Origin: Anoxybacillus tepidamans PS2
GTDB lineage: Bacteria; Bacillota; Bacilli; Bacillales; Anoxybacillaceae
Length of the DNA stretch: 64,000 bases
Direction of reading: 5' to 3'
NCBI RefSeq assembly: GCF_000620165.1
Contig: NZ_JHVN01000001.1
Coordinates: 434,001-498,000 of the forward strand
This document shows, in pieces, positions 34,702 to 42,469 of the stretch. The stretch's first letter is position 1, and every line of letters starts with the position of its first letter. The notes beneath the pieces were generated by a model that saw nothing but the letters and a program-made list of their open reading frames with translations, was not told the DNA's origin and did no database searches. Both the position numbers and the translations under genes were made by a program.

Positions 34702-35783
34702 CCGATAGCCACCCCTGATTTTTCTTGCAAAGATGGGAAGTATTCAATAATACGATTGATGACTTTATCAGGCCCCATTTTTAAAACATCAGTAACCGGC
34801 AAATAAAACTTCCGCTCGTACTCAGCGATCGTTCTTTGCAGTTCATAATCGGACATCCCTTCATGGTTTAACGTAATAGCAATCACTTTCGTTTGACCAA
34901 AATGTTCAATCAAATCGATTTCGCTTTCAACTGTCGGCATTTTCATAAAAGGAAAATCCCCTAACACCTTTCGTTTCGGCGGATGCTGCAAAATAACAGC
35001 TTTAGGTCTTGCTCCCTTCAAAATGCCGCACGAACTCACATAAGCGGGATGGCTTAATGCACCTTGTCCTTCCACAATAATGATATCAGGCTGCTCTGTT
35101 TCATTTGCTCTCACAATCTCTCTCTCTAACTCTCCAATCATATACTGAAGCGGAAAAGCGTCCATAGCAAAACCGTAAGAAGCTCCTTGAATGAGTCCTG
35201 TCTGCCCTGTGGCAATAAAAGCGGTTCGATAGCCTCTTTCTTGCAACCCTTTATCAATGATCATAGCAGTGGTTCTTTTTCCGCAAGCCCCATCCGTGCC
35301 AAGAACAGCAATGATAGGCGTTTTAATGTCGAGTATTCGCCCGGTAAACAATGTCCATTCTTTTTTCGGTCTCGGCTTGCGGACGTCACGAATCTCAACG
35401 CCGCATCGTTTCGCAATTCGCATCATTTCTTCGTCGTCTGTAAGAAATTCTTGAAGCGGATTGATGATGTTCATTCCAGCTTCCATTGCTTGAATAATCA
35501 CTTCTCGTTCTTCTTTTTGCAGGAATGCATTGGCTGGAGCAATCCCAAGGATAAAATAATTTGGCTTGGCTTTTGAAGAGGCAATGGCGTCTTGAAGATT
35601 TCTACAAATCGGAATGCCGTTTCTTTTTTGATCTAAAAACTCTCCTGAATCCTGTCCGGCTTTTGTGCTATCGATGACTGCCGTAATCTCGTACATTCCT
35701 GAATTGCGAATCAGTCCGTTTGCGGTTTTTCCGTCCATGGACCCAAATTGATTTTCACAATAAATAATGGCATATTTCTTCAT
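34698..35783 (-). CDS. DUF1611 protein (DgcN-like, P-loop; putative D-amino-acid N-acyltransferase)
   Basis: A 361-residue DUF1611 member. A Rossmann-like N-terminal domain (to about 145) is followed by a P-loop domain with GTDGACGKRTTA near 162-173 and the family segment EGQGALSHPAY near 235. Family members called DgcN have been described, as I recall, as D-glutamate N-acetyltransferases working with a racemase DgcA; here the partner is a PLP racemase instead. Start ATG at 35783 has GGAGGGAG at good spacing; an in-frame TTG sits just upstream. It has its own promoter (35960-35988) and a leader of about 170 nt with a terminator-like structure. No transporter gene is in the operon. Confidence 0.82.
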   Translation of the reverse strand: MKKYAIIYCENQFGSMDGKTANGLIRNSGMYEITAVIDSTKAGQDSGEFLDQKRNGIPICRNLQDAIASSKAKPNYFILGIAPANAFLQKEEREVIIQAMEAGMNIINPLQEFLTDDEEMMRIAKRCGVEIRDVRKPRPKKEWTLFTGRILDIKTPIIAVLGTDGACGKRTTAMIIDKGLQERGYRTAFIATGQTGLIQGASYGFAMDAFPLQYMIGELEREIVRANETEQPDIIIVEGQGALSHPAYVSSCGILKGARPKAVILQHPPKRKVLGDFPFMKMPTVESEIDLIEHFGQTKVIAITLNHEGMSDYELQRTIAEYERKFYLPVTDVLKMGPDKVINRIIEYFPSLQEKSGVAIG

Positions 35784-35832
35784 CAAGAAACTCCCTCCAT
35801 TTTTTAATGTGAAATCAATTTTTCTCCATGAA

Positions 35833-35895
35833 AAAGAACACCTGATCAGCTTCTCAAAGCAACATAATCACTTTGAGAAAGAAAAGATGTTCTTT
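35833..35895 (-). promoter_or_regulatory. Terminator-like leader hairpin of the DUF1611 operon
   Basis: In the transcript AAAGAACA (35888-35895) pairs with TGTTCTTT (35833-35840), and inside it TTCTCAAAG (35871-35879) pairs with CTTTGAGAA (35851-35859); unpaired internal loops separate the helices. The 3' side ends in TTCTTTTTC about 50 nt before the start codon, so it could act as an attenuator. No known riboswitch class is recognised. Confidence 0.6.
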
Positions 35896-35959
35896 GTGAA
35901 AGAGGCATTTATGTTTATAGTGGATGAATGAAATGTAGAAAAAGACCGTTCTATTAATA

Positions 35960-35988
35960 ATTATAATAAAATTACGGAAATATGTGAA
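35960..35988 (-). promoter_or_regulatory. SigA-type promoter of the DUF1611-racemase operon
   Basis: TTCACA (minus strand, 35983-35988), 17-nt spacer, TATAAT (35960-35965). Confidence 0.75.
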
Positions 35989-36039
35989 ATTTATTGCTTC
36001 TTGGTCTATTGCTAATTGCATAAGAAGAGCGACACCCAA

Positions 36040-36090
36040 TGAACTTCTCCCACCTACACTCCGTTTAGAGGTGGGAAAAGCTCATGTTAA
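36040..36090 (+). repeat. Hairpin repeat copy C (IS200/IS605-type end)
   Basis: Best-preserved stem: CTCCCACCT pairs with AGGTGGGA around ACACTCCGTTTAG. The following ACTTCTCGG of the other copies is partly deleted, but the ATGTTAA end is kept. Confidence 0.78.
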
Positions 36091-36119
36091 AAAATAGCCA
36101 TAAAAATCGTCTCGAACCT

Positions 36120-36932
36120 TCATGCCCGGCGCATATATACACGTACCGTCAGAGGCGCAAAGATGGCGACAATGACCGCTGCTCCAATCAAAGAGAGTGC
36201 GAAATCTTGGCCCATCGTTCCTGCATTCGTCAAATCTCGAACAGCCGTTATCATATGCGAGACCGGATTGATCTTCGCCAACCATTGAAGCCAATCAGGC
36301 ATCGTCTCGACCGGTACAAAAGCGTTCGAGAGAAAGGTCAGAGGAAACAGGATCAGCATCGAGATTCCTTGCACGCTGGATGCCGTTCGTCCCACCACAC
36401 CAAAGAAAGCGAAAATCCAGCTGATCGCCCAAGAACATCCAATCACAAAAAGGGCGGCGATCACAACGTGCCCTAAACCTCCGTCAGGGCGATATCCCAT
36501 AAGATACCCCATCAAGAACGTCAGCGTGGTCGCAATCGTATACCGAACAGTGTCCGCCAATAGCGCTCCCGCCAGCGCCGCGATTCGCGCAATCGGCAAC
36601 GACTTGAATCGGTCAAACACGCCTTTGTCCATATCTTCGCGCAGCTGGACGCCAGAGATAACAGATGTTCCAATCACCGTCTGCACGAGAATGCCAGGAA
36701 TGATAATTGGCAAATAATTATGCACATTCCCTGAAATCGCCCCGCCAAAAATGTAAGTAAACATGAGAGTAAAGAGAATCGGCTGAAGCATAACATCAAA
36801 AAATTGCTCGGGTGTACGCCGCATTTTTAACAAACTCCGGTAGGCCATTACCAATGAATGATGCACCGCTTGACCTACACTCGCTCGATTTTTCAGTTCA
36901 CGGCCCACCGTTAGATTCGAAATATTTTTCAT
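36120..36932 (-). CDS. ABC-2 type permease of a DrrB-like exporter
   Basis: A 270-residue membrane subunit with six predicted helices and the ABC-2 pattern of drug or polyketide exporters (DrrB type): LPIIIPGILVQTVIGTS, then an EDMDKGVFDRFKSLPI loop and FLSNAFVPVETMPDWLQ near 210. It starts within the last codons of the ATPase gene (4-nt overlap) and has a GAGGAGGT ribosome binding site. Codon choice and slightly higher G+C than the neighbouring genes suggest an accessory gene. Substrate unknown. Confidence 0.88.
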   Translation of the reverse strand: MKNISNLTVGRELKNRASVGQAVHHSLVMAYRSLLKMRRTPEQFFDVMLQPILFTLMFTYIFGGAISGNVHNYLPIIIPGILVQTVIGTSVISGVQLREDMDKGVFDRFKSLPIARIAALAGALLADTVRYTIATTLTFLMGYLMGYRPDGGLGHVVIAALFVIGCSWAISWIFAFFGVVGRTASSVQGISMLILFPLTFLSNAFVPVETMPDWLQWLAKINPVSHMITAVRDLTNAGTMGQDFALSLIGAAVIVAIFAPLTVRVYMRRA

Positions 36933-37948
36933 ACTCTGACCTCCTCTACTGCACTCGATGAATCCACTGCAGTATCTTTTTTCACACCATGACCCGTAAT
37001 CGTGAGGAACACCTCATCGAGGGTTGGCTTTTGGACACTGAGCTCGGCCAAGTGGATTCCCGCCTCGCGAAGAGCGATCAGCAGATCGGTGACTCTGTCG
37101 GCTTCCGTCATTGGGGCTGTGATCCTCCCTGTCTCTGTTGATGTATTAGACCGGACTTTCAGCACCTGTTCAACGATCTGACGCGCTCTCTCCATATCAT
37201 AAGAATGTTGAATCTTCAACTGTAATGACGAGTTCCCCACTGACGCTTTCAGCTCATCGGCCGTCCCCTCGGCAACGACTTTGCCGCGGTCAATCACTGC
37301 GATCCGATCCGCCAGTTCGTCCGCCTCTTGTAAGTACTGTGTTGTTAACAGCACCGTCGATCCGTGATTGACTAACTTCCGGATAGTCTCCCACATTTGA
37401 TTGCGCGTGCGCGGATCGAGCCCTGTCGTCGGCTCGTCTAGGAAAATGAGCGGCGGCTGCGCGATGAGGCTGGCGGCCAAATCCAGACGGCGACGCATAC
37501 CTCCGGAGAAATTTTTCAATGGACGGTTGGCAGCTTCGGTTAAACTGAATTCCTCCAACAGCTCTTCTGCCCTTTGCCGCGCCTCTTTACGTCCCATTCC
37601 TAACAAACGGGAAAAAATGACCAAATTCTCGATCGCACTAAGCGACTCGTCGACCGACGCGTATTGACCGGTCACACCGATCAATTGACGCACGATATGC
37701 GACTCTTTCACCACGTCGTATCCAAAGATACGCGCCGAACCGTCATCCGGACGCAATAAGGTCGTCAACATGCGGATCGTTGTGGTCTTGCCCGCTCCAT
37801 TTGGCCCAAGCACCGCATAGATCGTACCGGTGCGCACCTTTAAATGGACGCCATCCACCGCTCGATGGTCGCCGAACGTTTTGACAAGTCCTTGTGCCTC
37901 CACGGCCCAATCGCAACCGGTCGGCACCGTTTGATATAAACGTTTCAT
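36929..37948 (-). CDS. DrrA-like ABC exporter ATP-binding protein
   Basis: A 339-residue ATPase of the daunorubicin-resistance type. Walker A GPNGAGKTTT, signature NFSGGMRRRLDLAASLI, Walker B LIFLDEPTTGLDPRTR and the C-terminal DUF4162-like extension ending in VQKPTLDEVFLTITGH are visible. The frame is open to 38059, but the ATG at 37948 (MKRLYQTV) has GGAGGGGGT upstream. With the overlapping permease gene it makes a two-gene exporter operon set between hairpin repeats C and D. Export substrate cannot be inferred. Confidence 0.9.
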   Translation of the reverse strand: MKRLYQTVPTGCDWAVEAQGLVKTFGDHRAVDGVHLKVRTGTIYAVLGPNGAGKTTTIRMLTTLLRPDDGSARIFGYDVVKESHIVRQLIGVTGQYASVDESLSAIENLVIFSRLLGMGRKEARQRAEELLEEFSLTEAANRPLKNFSGGMRRRLDLAASLIAQPPLIFLDEPTTGLDPRTRNQMWETIRKLVNHGSTVLLTTQYLQEADELADRIAVIDRGKVVAEGTADELKASVGNSSLQLKIQHSYDMERARQIVEQVLKVRSNTSTETGRITAPMTEADRVTDLLIALREAGIHLAELSVQKPTLDEVFLTITGHGVKKDTAVDSSSAVEEVRV

Positions 37949-38157
37949 TCCAAGACCCCCTCCAAACTTTGTATATGGCAATGGTAGCACATGTTTATGA
38001 ACGGAATATGAACAATGCATCAATGAATATCTTTTTAAGAGCCTGTTCAACGAAACCATAATGACCGAAGGGAGACCATGAATTCATAATCAAAAAGCAT
38101 ATAATAAACTTTGACGGACGATACCTATCGGTACAAGGGTTCTAATTTATACCTGAA

Positions 38158-38215
38158 TGAATCTCTTCCATCTGTCCTTGTTTAGAGGTGGGAGACTTCT
38201 CGGAGAATATGTTAA
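38158..38215 (+). repeat. Hairpin repeat copy D (IS200/IS605-type end)
   Basis: TGAATCTCTTCCATCT, then TTTAGAGGTGGGAGACTTCT and a GAATATGTTAA end. The 5' arm has diverged, so the stem has mismatches; the 3' half is nearly identical to copies A and B. Confidence 0.72.
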
Positions 38216-38350
38216 AATATCTCCATTCGTACAGTCACTTCACTCATCCATTAGCATTCGTTTGATGTGGATGATATCTGTTAAATACCTCGACTTTGTG
38301 TTGAAGTTATTTCTTACCTCTATTTTAAAAGCTCCTTCGCCCTTACTTTT

Positions 38351-38379
38351 TTGAAACACACAAACGGGAAGTGTATAAT
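38351..38379 (+). promoter_or_regulatory. SigA-type promoter of lysR
   Basis: TTGAAA (38351-38356), 17-nt spacer, perfect TATAAT (38374-38379). Confidence 0.8.
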
Positions 38380-38414
38380 GAAAGGAACAACTGCGAGTAT
38401 TGAGGTGGGGATGG

Positions 38415-39290
38415 ATGAACCTACAACAGCTACGTTATTTTCTTGCTGCGGCCAAGCTTAAGAGCTTCTCGAAAGCCGCAAAGGCCATGTATGTCTCGCA
38501 ACCGGCATTAAGCAAACAAATCGCTTTGTTGGAGAACCAACTACAAATCACCTTGTTCGAGCGAACATCAAATGGGGTGCAGTTGACAGAAAAAGGGGCA
38601 CAGTTGTATCAACAGTTGACTCCCTTGGTTAACCAATTAGATGCCATTTTAAGAGCATTTGCGGAACCAAAAGAAATTCGTCTGGGCGTACTCCCGAGCA
38701 TTGGGACATACTATCTTCCGGAATTGGTTTCTCGTTTGACATTTTTGAACCTGACACCAATTATTAAAAACACGAGTGCAGAACTGATAAAGTTGATGGA
38801 AGCAGGAGAAGCGGATGCCGCCATTGTTCAGGATCGACCTCAATTGGGAACGATGCGTCAAGCGCTATTATTTGAAGAAACGTATCTGGCAGCCGTTCCG
38901 ATCGGGCACCCGCTCTCCCAACAAACGGAGATTCGTTTGACTCATTTCAACCAAACGAACGTTATCTTGCAACAAACAGCTTGTGACAGCAGAGAATACT
39001 TTGAACTAGAGTTTCGTAAGTTGGGACTAAAACCGAAAATTACGTTGGTTCATGGCCTGTTTGAATCACTACTGGCATATGCCGTGAGCCTCGAGGGAAT
39101 TGCATTTATTCCAAAAATGATGGCTTCCAGTATCACGCATCGTCAGATCGTCTATAAACCGATTGAAAATCAGTATTTCAGGCGCAGTATTCATTTGCTT
39201 GCTCGATCCGATGCTATTTTCAACCGATTGATGGAAGAATTCTCAATGCTCCCCTTTATCCCAAATGAAGCACCCCCGCAATTGTCTTAA
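38415..39290 (+). CDS. LysR-family transcriptional regulator
   Basis: A 291-residue LTTR. The N-terminal winged helix is clear (LQQLRYFLAAAKLKSFSKAA, then VSQPALSKQIALLENQL), followed by a LysR substrate-binding domain (LGVLPSIGTYYLPELV onward). The ATG at 38415 follows GAGGTGGGG; the earlier in-frame ATG at 38400 would add five residues. Its 3' end overlaps the convergent phzF-family gene by 35 bp. An LTTR-like box lies upstream of that gene, so it is the likely target. Effector unknown. Confidence 0.9.
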   Translation: MNLQQLRYFLAAAKLKSFSKAAKAMYVSQPALSKQIALLENQLQITLFERTSNGVQLTEKGAQLYQQLTPLVNQLDAILRAFAEPKEIRLGVLPSIGTYYLPELVSRLTFLNLTPIIKNTSAELIKLMEAGEADAAIVQDRPQLGTMRQALLFEETYLAAVPIGHPLSQQTEIRLTHFNQTNVILQQTACDSREYFELEFRKLGLKPKITLVHGLFESLLAYAVSLEGIAFIPKMMASSITHRQIVYKPIENQYFRRSIHLLARSDAIFNRLMEEFSMLPFIPNEAPPQLS

Positions 39291-40155
39291 CCGCTCTTCC
39301 ACCGATACGAATCACCGGTGCAGGGGTAGATGGCTCAATCTCGGCAAATAATGTTCCAGGGCGACCGATCGCATCCCCTTGACCAATAATTAGTTGATGG
39401 CTACGGTTTGGTTCGAGAATGCCTTCCAAGTATAGGTAGCCGGTCAATGCCCCATTCGCAGCGCCCGTAACAGGATCCTCCGCAATTCCTACGGCCGGAG
39501 CGAAATCACGGGTATAGAGGTCATACCCTTCTTTCGCATCAAAAGTGAAGAGGTGCGTGGTACTAATCCCACTGGCCCGATTAGCTACATCGAGATCGTC
39601 AAGTTGTGGTTGTGCTGCATCAATGGCTGCCCGAGATTTGACGGGGATGAGCAGATGCCAGTTTCCCGCAAACGCTTCCCGAATGGGATAGCGATCATCT
39701 ACTTCTTCGACAGGAATACCTACCATTCTTGCCGCTTCGTTTATACTCAGCTTTGCGTCACGTACCTTTGGCGCAACCAATGTCATCGTAACAGCTTCTA
39801 GGTTTTTATCCTGTTTTGTCCATTCTACCGGCACAGGTCCATTGTTCGTTTCGAAAACAACTTTATTCGCTTTATCTGCCCAACCGTATTCAGTAGCTAA
39901 GATCCAAGCAGATGCTACGGTTGCATGACCACAAAAGTCGATTTCTGTAGTTGGAGTGAAATACCGCACACGGAAATCCGTTGCTCCCTCATCGGTTCGA
40001 AACAAAAACGCCGTCTCTGATAAATTCAGTTCCCGAGCGATGTTTTGCATAACTTGATCATCCAATCCGACTTCATCAATAACTACACCGGCAGGGTTCC
40101 CTCCGAATGGTTTGTTTGTAAACGAATCCACGTGGTATACAGGAATTTGCTTCAT
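39256..40155 (-). CDS. PhzF-family isomerase/epimerase
   Basis: A 299-residue member of the PhzF / diaminopimelate-epimerase-like fold. The catalytic Glu47 (NLSETAF) and the conserved DFCGHATVASAW (about 73-84) and DPVTGAANGALTGY segments are present. Family members isomerise small carboxylate substrates; which one here is unknown, and phenazine synthesis is not implied. AAAGGAG precedes the ATG. It converges on lysR with overlapping 3' ends and no visible terminator, and has an LTTR-like palindrome upstream. Confidence 0.88.
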   Translation of the reverse strand: MKQIPVYHVDSFTNKPFGGNPAGVVIDEVGLDDQVMQNIARELNLSETAFLFRTDEGATDFRVRYFTPTTEIDFCGHATVASAWILATEYGWADKANKVVFETNNGPVPVEWTKQDKNLEAVTMTLVAPKVRDAKLSINEAARMVGIPVEEVDDRYPIREAFAGNWHLLIPVKSRAAIDAAQPQLDDLDVANRASGISTTHLFTFDAKEGYDLYTRDFAPAVGIAEDPVTGAANGALTGYLYLEGILEPNRSHQLIIGQGDAIGRPGTLFAEIEPSTPAPVIRIGGRAVKTIAGVLHLG

Positions 40156-40231
40156 GGAAATTGTTCTCCTTTCTAACCGTGTTCACTTGTCATCATACCG
40201 TATTAGGCATGTCAACATGAAATACATCTTT

Positions 40232-40247
40232 GTTATCGAGTGATAAC
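40232..40247. promoter_or_regulatory. LysR-type operator candidate upstream of phzF
   Basis: GTTATC-GAGT-GATAAC is a perfect 6-4-6 inverted repeat with the T-N11-A form of LTTR boxes, about 80 nt before the phzF start. A second repeat ATAAC-N5-GTTAT (40243-40257) overlaps it. Confidence 0.55.
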
Positions 40248-40296
40248 TAGAGGTTATACCCGTGCTTTGCGTATTTAAACCATTCCTTTTTTGTCC

Positions 40297-40776
40297 CTAT
40301 TTATGATACGGTTCCCCCCGATTAATACGGAACGCCCGATAAATTTGTTCAAGAAGAATAAGTCGCATAAGCTGATGCGGGAATGTCATTTTTGAAAACG
40401 AAAGCGATTCATTCGCACGTTGCATCACTTGCTGGCTAAGGCCAAGCGAGCCGCCAATAACAAAAGCAATTTTACTTTTTCCATAAGTAGCAAGCTGATC
40501 TAAGCTAGCTGCAAACTCCTCAGACGACTTCATCTTCCCTTCAATCGCTAGAACGACGACGTATGCATCATTTGGAATTTTCGCCAATATACGCTCTCCT
40601 TCTTTTTCTTTCACTTGTTTCATTTCCTGCTCGCTCAGATGCTCGGGTGCTTTTTCATCAGCAACCTCGACGATTTCTACTTTTGCATACGCCGACAATC
40701 TTTTTATGTACTCATCGATTCCTTGTTTCAAATATTTTTCTTTTAACTTACCAACAGAAATAATCAAAATATGCAC
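40297..40776 (-). CDS. rlmH: 23S rRNA pseudouridine-1915 N3-methyltransferase
   Basis: A 159-residue SPOUT methyltransferase (formerly YydA/YbeA) that modifies helix 69 of 23S rRNA in the assembled ribosome using S-adenosylmethionine. Family features: [16 protein letters not shown] start, VIGGSLGLS loop and the C-terminal [20 protein letters not shown] followed by GEPYHK. Length and sequence are standard. The region upstream contains the DnaA-box cluster, as at yydA in B. subtilis. Confidence 0.97.
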   Translation of the reverse strand: MHILIISVGKLKEKYLKQGIDEYIKRLSAYAKVEIVEVADEKAPEHLSEQEMKQVKEKEGERILAKIPNDAYVVVLAIEGKMKSSEEFAASLDQLATYGKSKIAFVIGGSLGLSQQVMQRANESLSFSKMTFPHQLMRLILLEQIYRAFRINRGEPYHK

Positions 40777-40859
40777 AAATCATCCCCACTTTACAAACAT
40801 TATATCAACAATACTTATCCACATATTCACAACACATGTCCACATATTGTGTAAAAACA

Positions 40860-41015
40860 TTAGTTCCCTACCACATATACGCCTTGTTTTTGACAAAATT
40901 GACACTTCTTCTCTTGTTTATCCACAGGTATATGTATAATTTCAGGTGCCCGCTCGATTTCATCCACATACATATCGATGGCCAATTCAATATGCTCCTC
41001 ACAACAGATAAACAT
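40860..41015 (-). CDS. CxxH/CxxC small protein (BA_5709-type family)
   Basis: A 51-residue protein with CCEEH near the N-terminus and CQFCQK near the C-terminus, the paired CxxH/CxxC arrangement of a small Bacillus family next to rlmH, presumably a zinc-binding site. Function unknown. The ATG at 41015 follows GGGAGGGAG; the longer open frame to 41072 is not needed. One consensus DnaA box lies inside the coding sequence. Confidence 0.8.
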   Translation of the reverse strand: MFICCEEHIELAIDMYVDEIERAPEIIHIPVDKQEKKCQFCQKQGVYVVGN

Positions 41016-41040
41016 ATGTCTCCCTCCCTTATCCTCTTGT

Positions 41041-41080
41041 GGACAAAGAAAACCAGGAGCGCATCGGTCCACTCCCGGTT
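41041..41080 (-). terminator. Terminator of htrA
   Basis: ACCGGGAG/GCTCCTGGT (minus strand) followed by TTTCTTT. Confidence 0.7.
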
Positions 41081-41120
41081 TTTATTTTATCCACACTGTT
41101 TGAATTGTACAGTTATTATT

Positions 41121-42356
41121 TTAGAGCGACTCTTTTGCCAGTTTCATGGTCACTTTCGCTTTTCGACCATCACGGTAAAACGTTACTTCCATTTCATCGC
41201 CAATCGCTTTCTTTGTATATAAATACTTTCTAAGATCGAGCACGTTTGAAATTTTTTGCCCATCTAACGCAACAATCACATCAAATTGTTTTAAACCTGC
41301 TTGGGCTGCTGGAGAGCCTGGTCTCACTTGAATAATTGCGACTCCCCCCGTTACATCTTTCGGCAGATGTAAAGTCTCCTGCAAATGATAGGAAGAAATA
41401 TCGCTTAAAGAACGAAGCTCAACCCCCATATAAGGACGGCGTACTTGCCCGTATTTTTCTAAATCAGCTATAATAGGGCGCGCTGCATTGATTGGAATGG
41501 CAAATCCGATGCCTTCTACCGCCTCTTGGGCAATTTTCATCGAATTGATGCCGATAACCTGTCCCTCTATATTAACAAGAGCTCCGCCGCTATTCCCTGG
41601 ATTAATAGCTGCATCGGTCTGCAATACTTCTGCATTCCAATCCGGTAATCCATCTTGATCTACATCGATCTCAATTGTTCGGTTTTTTCCAGAGATAATG
41701 CCTTGTGTCACAGATCCCGCAAATTGTAAACCAAGCGGATTTCCGATGGCTACGACCGGCTCTCCTAACTTAATAGCATCTGAATTACCAAACTCCGCCA
41801 CTTTTCCAACATGTTTTGCATCGATTTCAAGTACGGCTAAATCGGTCAGCGCGTCGCTTCCTAATAAGTTGGCGGGCACCCTTGTTCCGTCTTTCAAGCT
41901 TACTTCTAATTGGCTTGCGTTTTCGACAACGTGATGATTTGTTACAATGAATGCTTTCCCATTGGCTTTTTTATAAACAACTCCTGAACCTGTGCCAGCT
42001 TCGCCGCCTTCGTCACCTTCCGACCAAAAACTTGCTTCTTGAATATTAACGACACCAACCACGGCATCAGATGCTTTTTTAATTGCCTCGGTAACTTGGG
42101 AAGTAACGTTGACCGATACATTTTCTTGAACAGCCGGGTGCTGCTTTGTTGTCTGCGTTTCCCCCGTTTCTGCCTGTTCATCGTCTTTTGGGGTAATATG
42201 ATATGGGAGAACGTCCCATCTCGAAAGGGTTGGAATGGAAAATGTCACTAATAATGCACCTAAAATCGCCCCAACGAGTCCTGACAAAAATGTGCCCCCA
42301 CGATTTCCTTTTTGCTTTCGTCGGTATTGTTCGTAATGATCGTCGTAATATCCCAT
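41121..42356 (-). CDS. htrC: Membrane-anchored HtrA/DegP-type serine protease
   Basis: A 411-residue quality-control protease facing the cell exterior, corresponding by position to B. subtilis HtrC (YyxA/YycK). It has a short cytoplasmic N-terminus, one transmembrane anchor (about 21-42), a trypsin-like domain with His142, Asp172 and Ser256 (TNHHVV, TDLAVL, GNSGGAL), then one PDZ domain (about 310-400). It is the last gene of the wal cluster, separated from walJ by 113 bp, and is followed by a terminator. Confidence 0.93.
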   Translation of the reverse strand: MGYYDDHYEQYRRKQKGNRGGTFLSGLVGAILGALLVTFSIPTLSRWDVLPYHITPKDDEQAETGETQTTKQHPAVQENVSVNVTSQVTEAIKKASDAVVGVVNIQEASFWSEGDEGGEAGTGSGVVYKKANGKAFIVTNHHVVENASQLEVSLKDGTRVPANLLGSDALTDLAVLEIDAKHVGKVAEFGNSDAIKLGEPVVAIGNPLGLQFAGSVTQGIISGKNRTIEIDVDQDGLPDWNAEVLQTDAAINPGNSGGALVNIEGQVIGINSMKIAQEAVEGIGFAIPINAARPIIADLEKYGQVRRPYMGVELRSLSDISSYHLQETLHLPKDVTGGVAIIQVRPGSPAAQAGLKQFDVIVALDGQKISNVLDLRKYLYTKKAIGDEMEVTFYRDGRKAKVTMKLAKESL

Positions 42357-42469
42357 GCGCGACTCACCAATCCTTTCACTATAAAAGGTCGTGCTCTACC
42401 ATCAAACGAGGATACCTGTTGATGCTGATAGCCCGTTTTAACATACTGCCCATCCTTCCCAAACATCAG

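Larger units (their letters stand above)
35784..36119. other. Leader and spacer upstream of the DUF1611 operon
   Basis: No gene. Contains the DUF1611 promoter (35960-35988), its leader structure (35833-35895) and hairpin repeat copy C (36040-36090). The 3' end of the ABC permease gene follows. Confidence 0.6.
37949..38414. other. Divergent spacer between the ABC exporter and lysR
   Basis: No gene is supported. Contains hairpin repeat copy D (38158-38215), the lysR promoter (38351-38379) and a small palindrome CGATA-CC-TATCG (about 38119-38130). I could not pick a convincing promoter for the exporter. Confidence 0.5.
40815..41095. promoter_or_regulatory. DnaA-box cluster upstream of rlmH
   Basis: Three perfect DnaA boxes TTATCCACA on the plus strand (40815-40823, 40918-40926, 41087-41095), plus one-mismatch sites TCATCCACA (40960-40968) and TTGTCCACA on the minus strand (41038-41046). 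The cluster spans the small CxxH/CxxC gene. B. subtilis has a stable DnaA-binding cluster at yydA (rlmH), as I recall, which modulates replication initiation. Confidence 0.82.

Noticed and set aside
36084-36476. 130-codon plus-strand frame opposite the ABC permease
   Set aside because: The sequence is rich in His, Arg and Gln as expected of an antisense shadow. It has no ribosome binding site and lies entirely within a well-supported gene.
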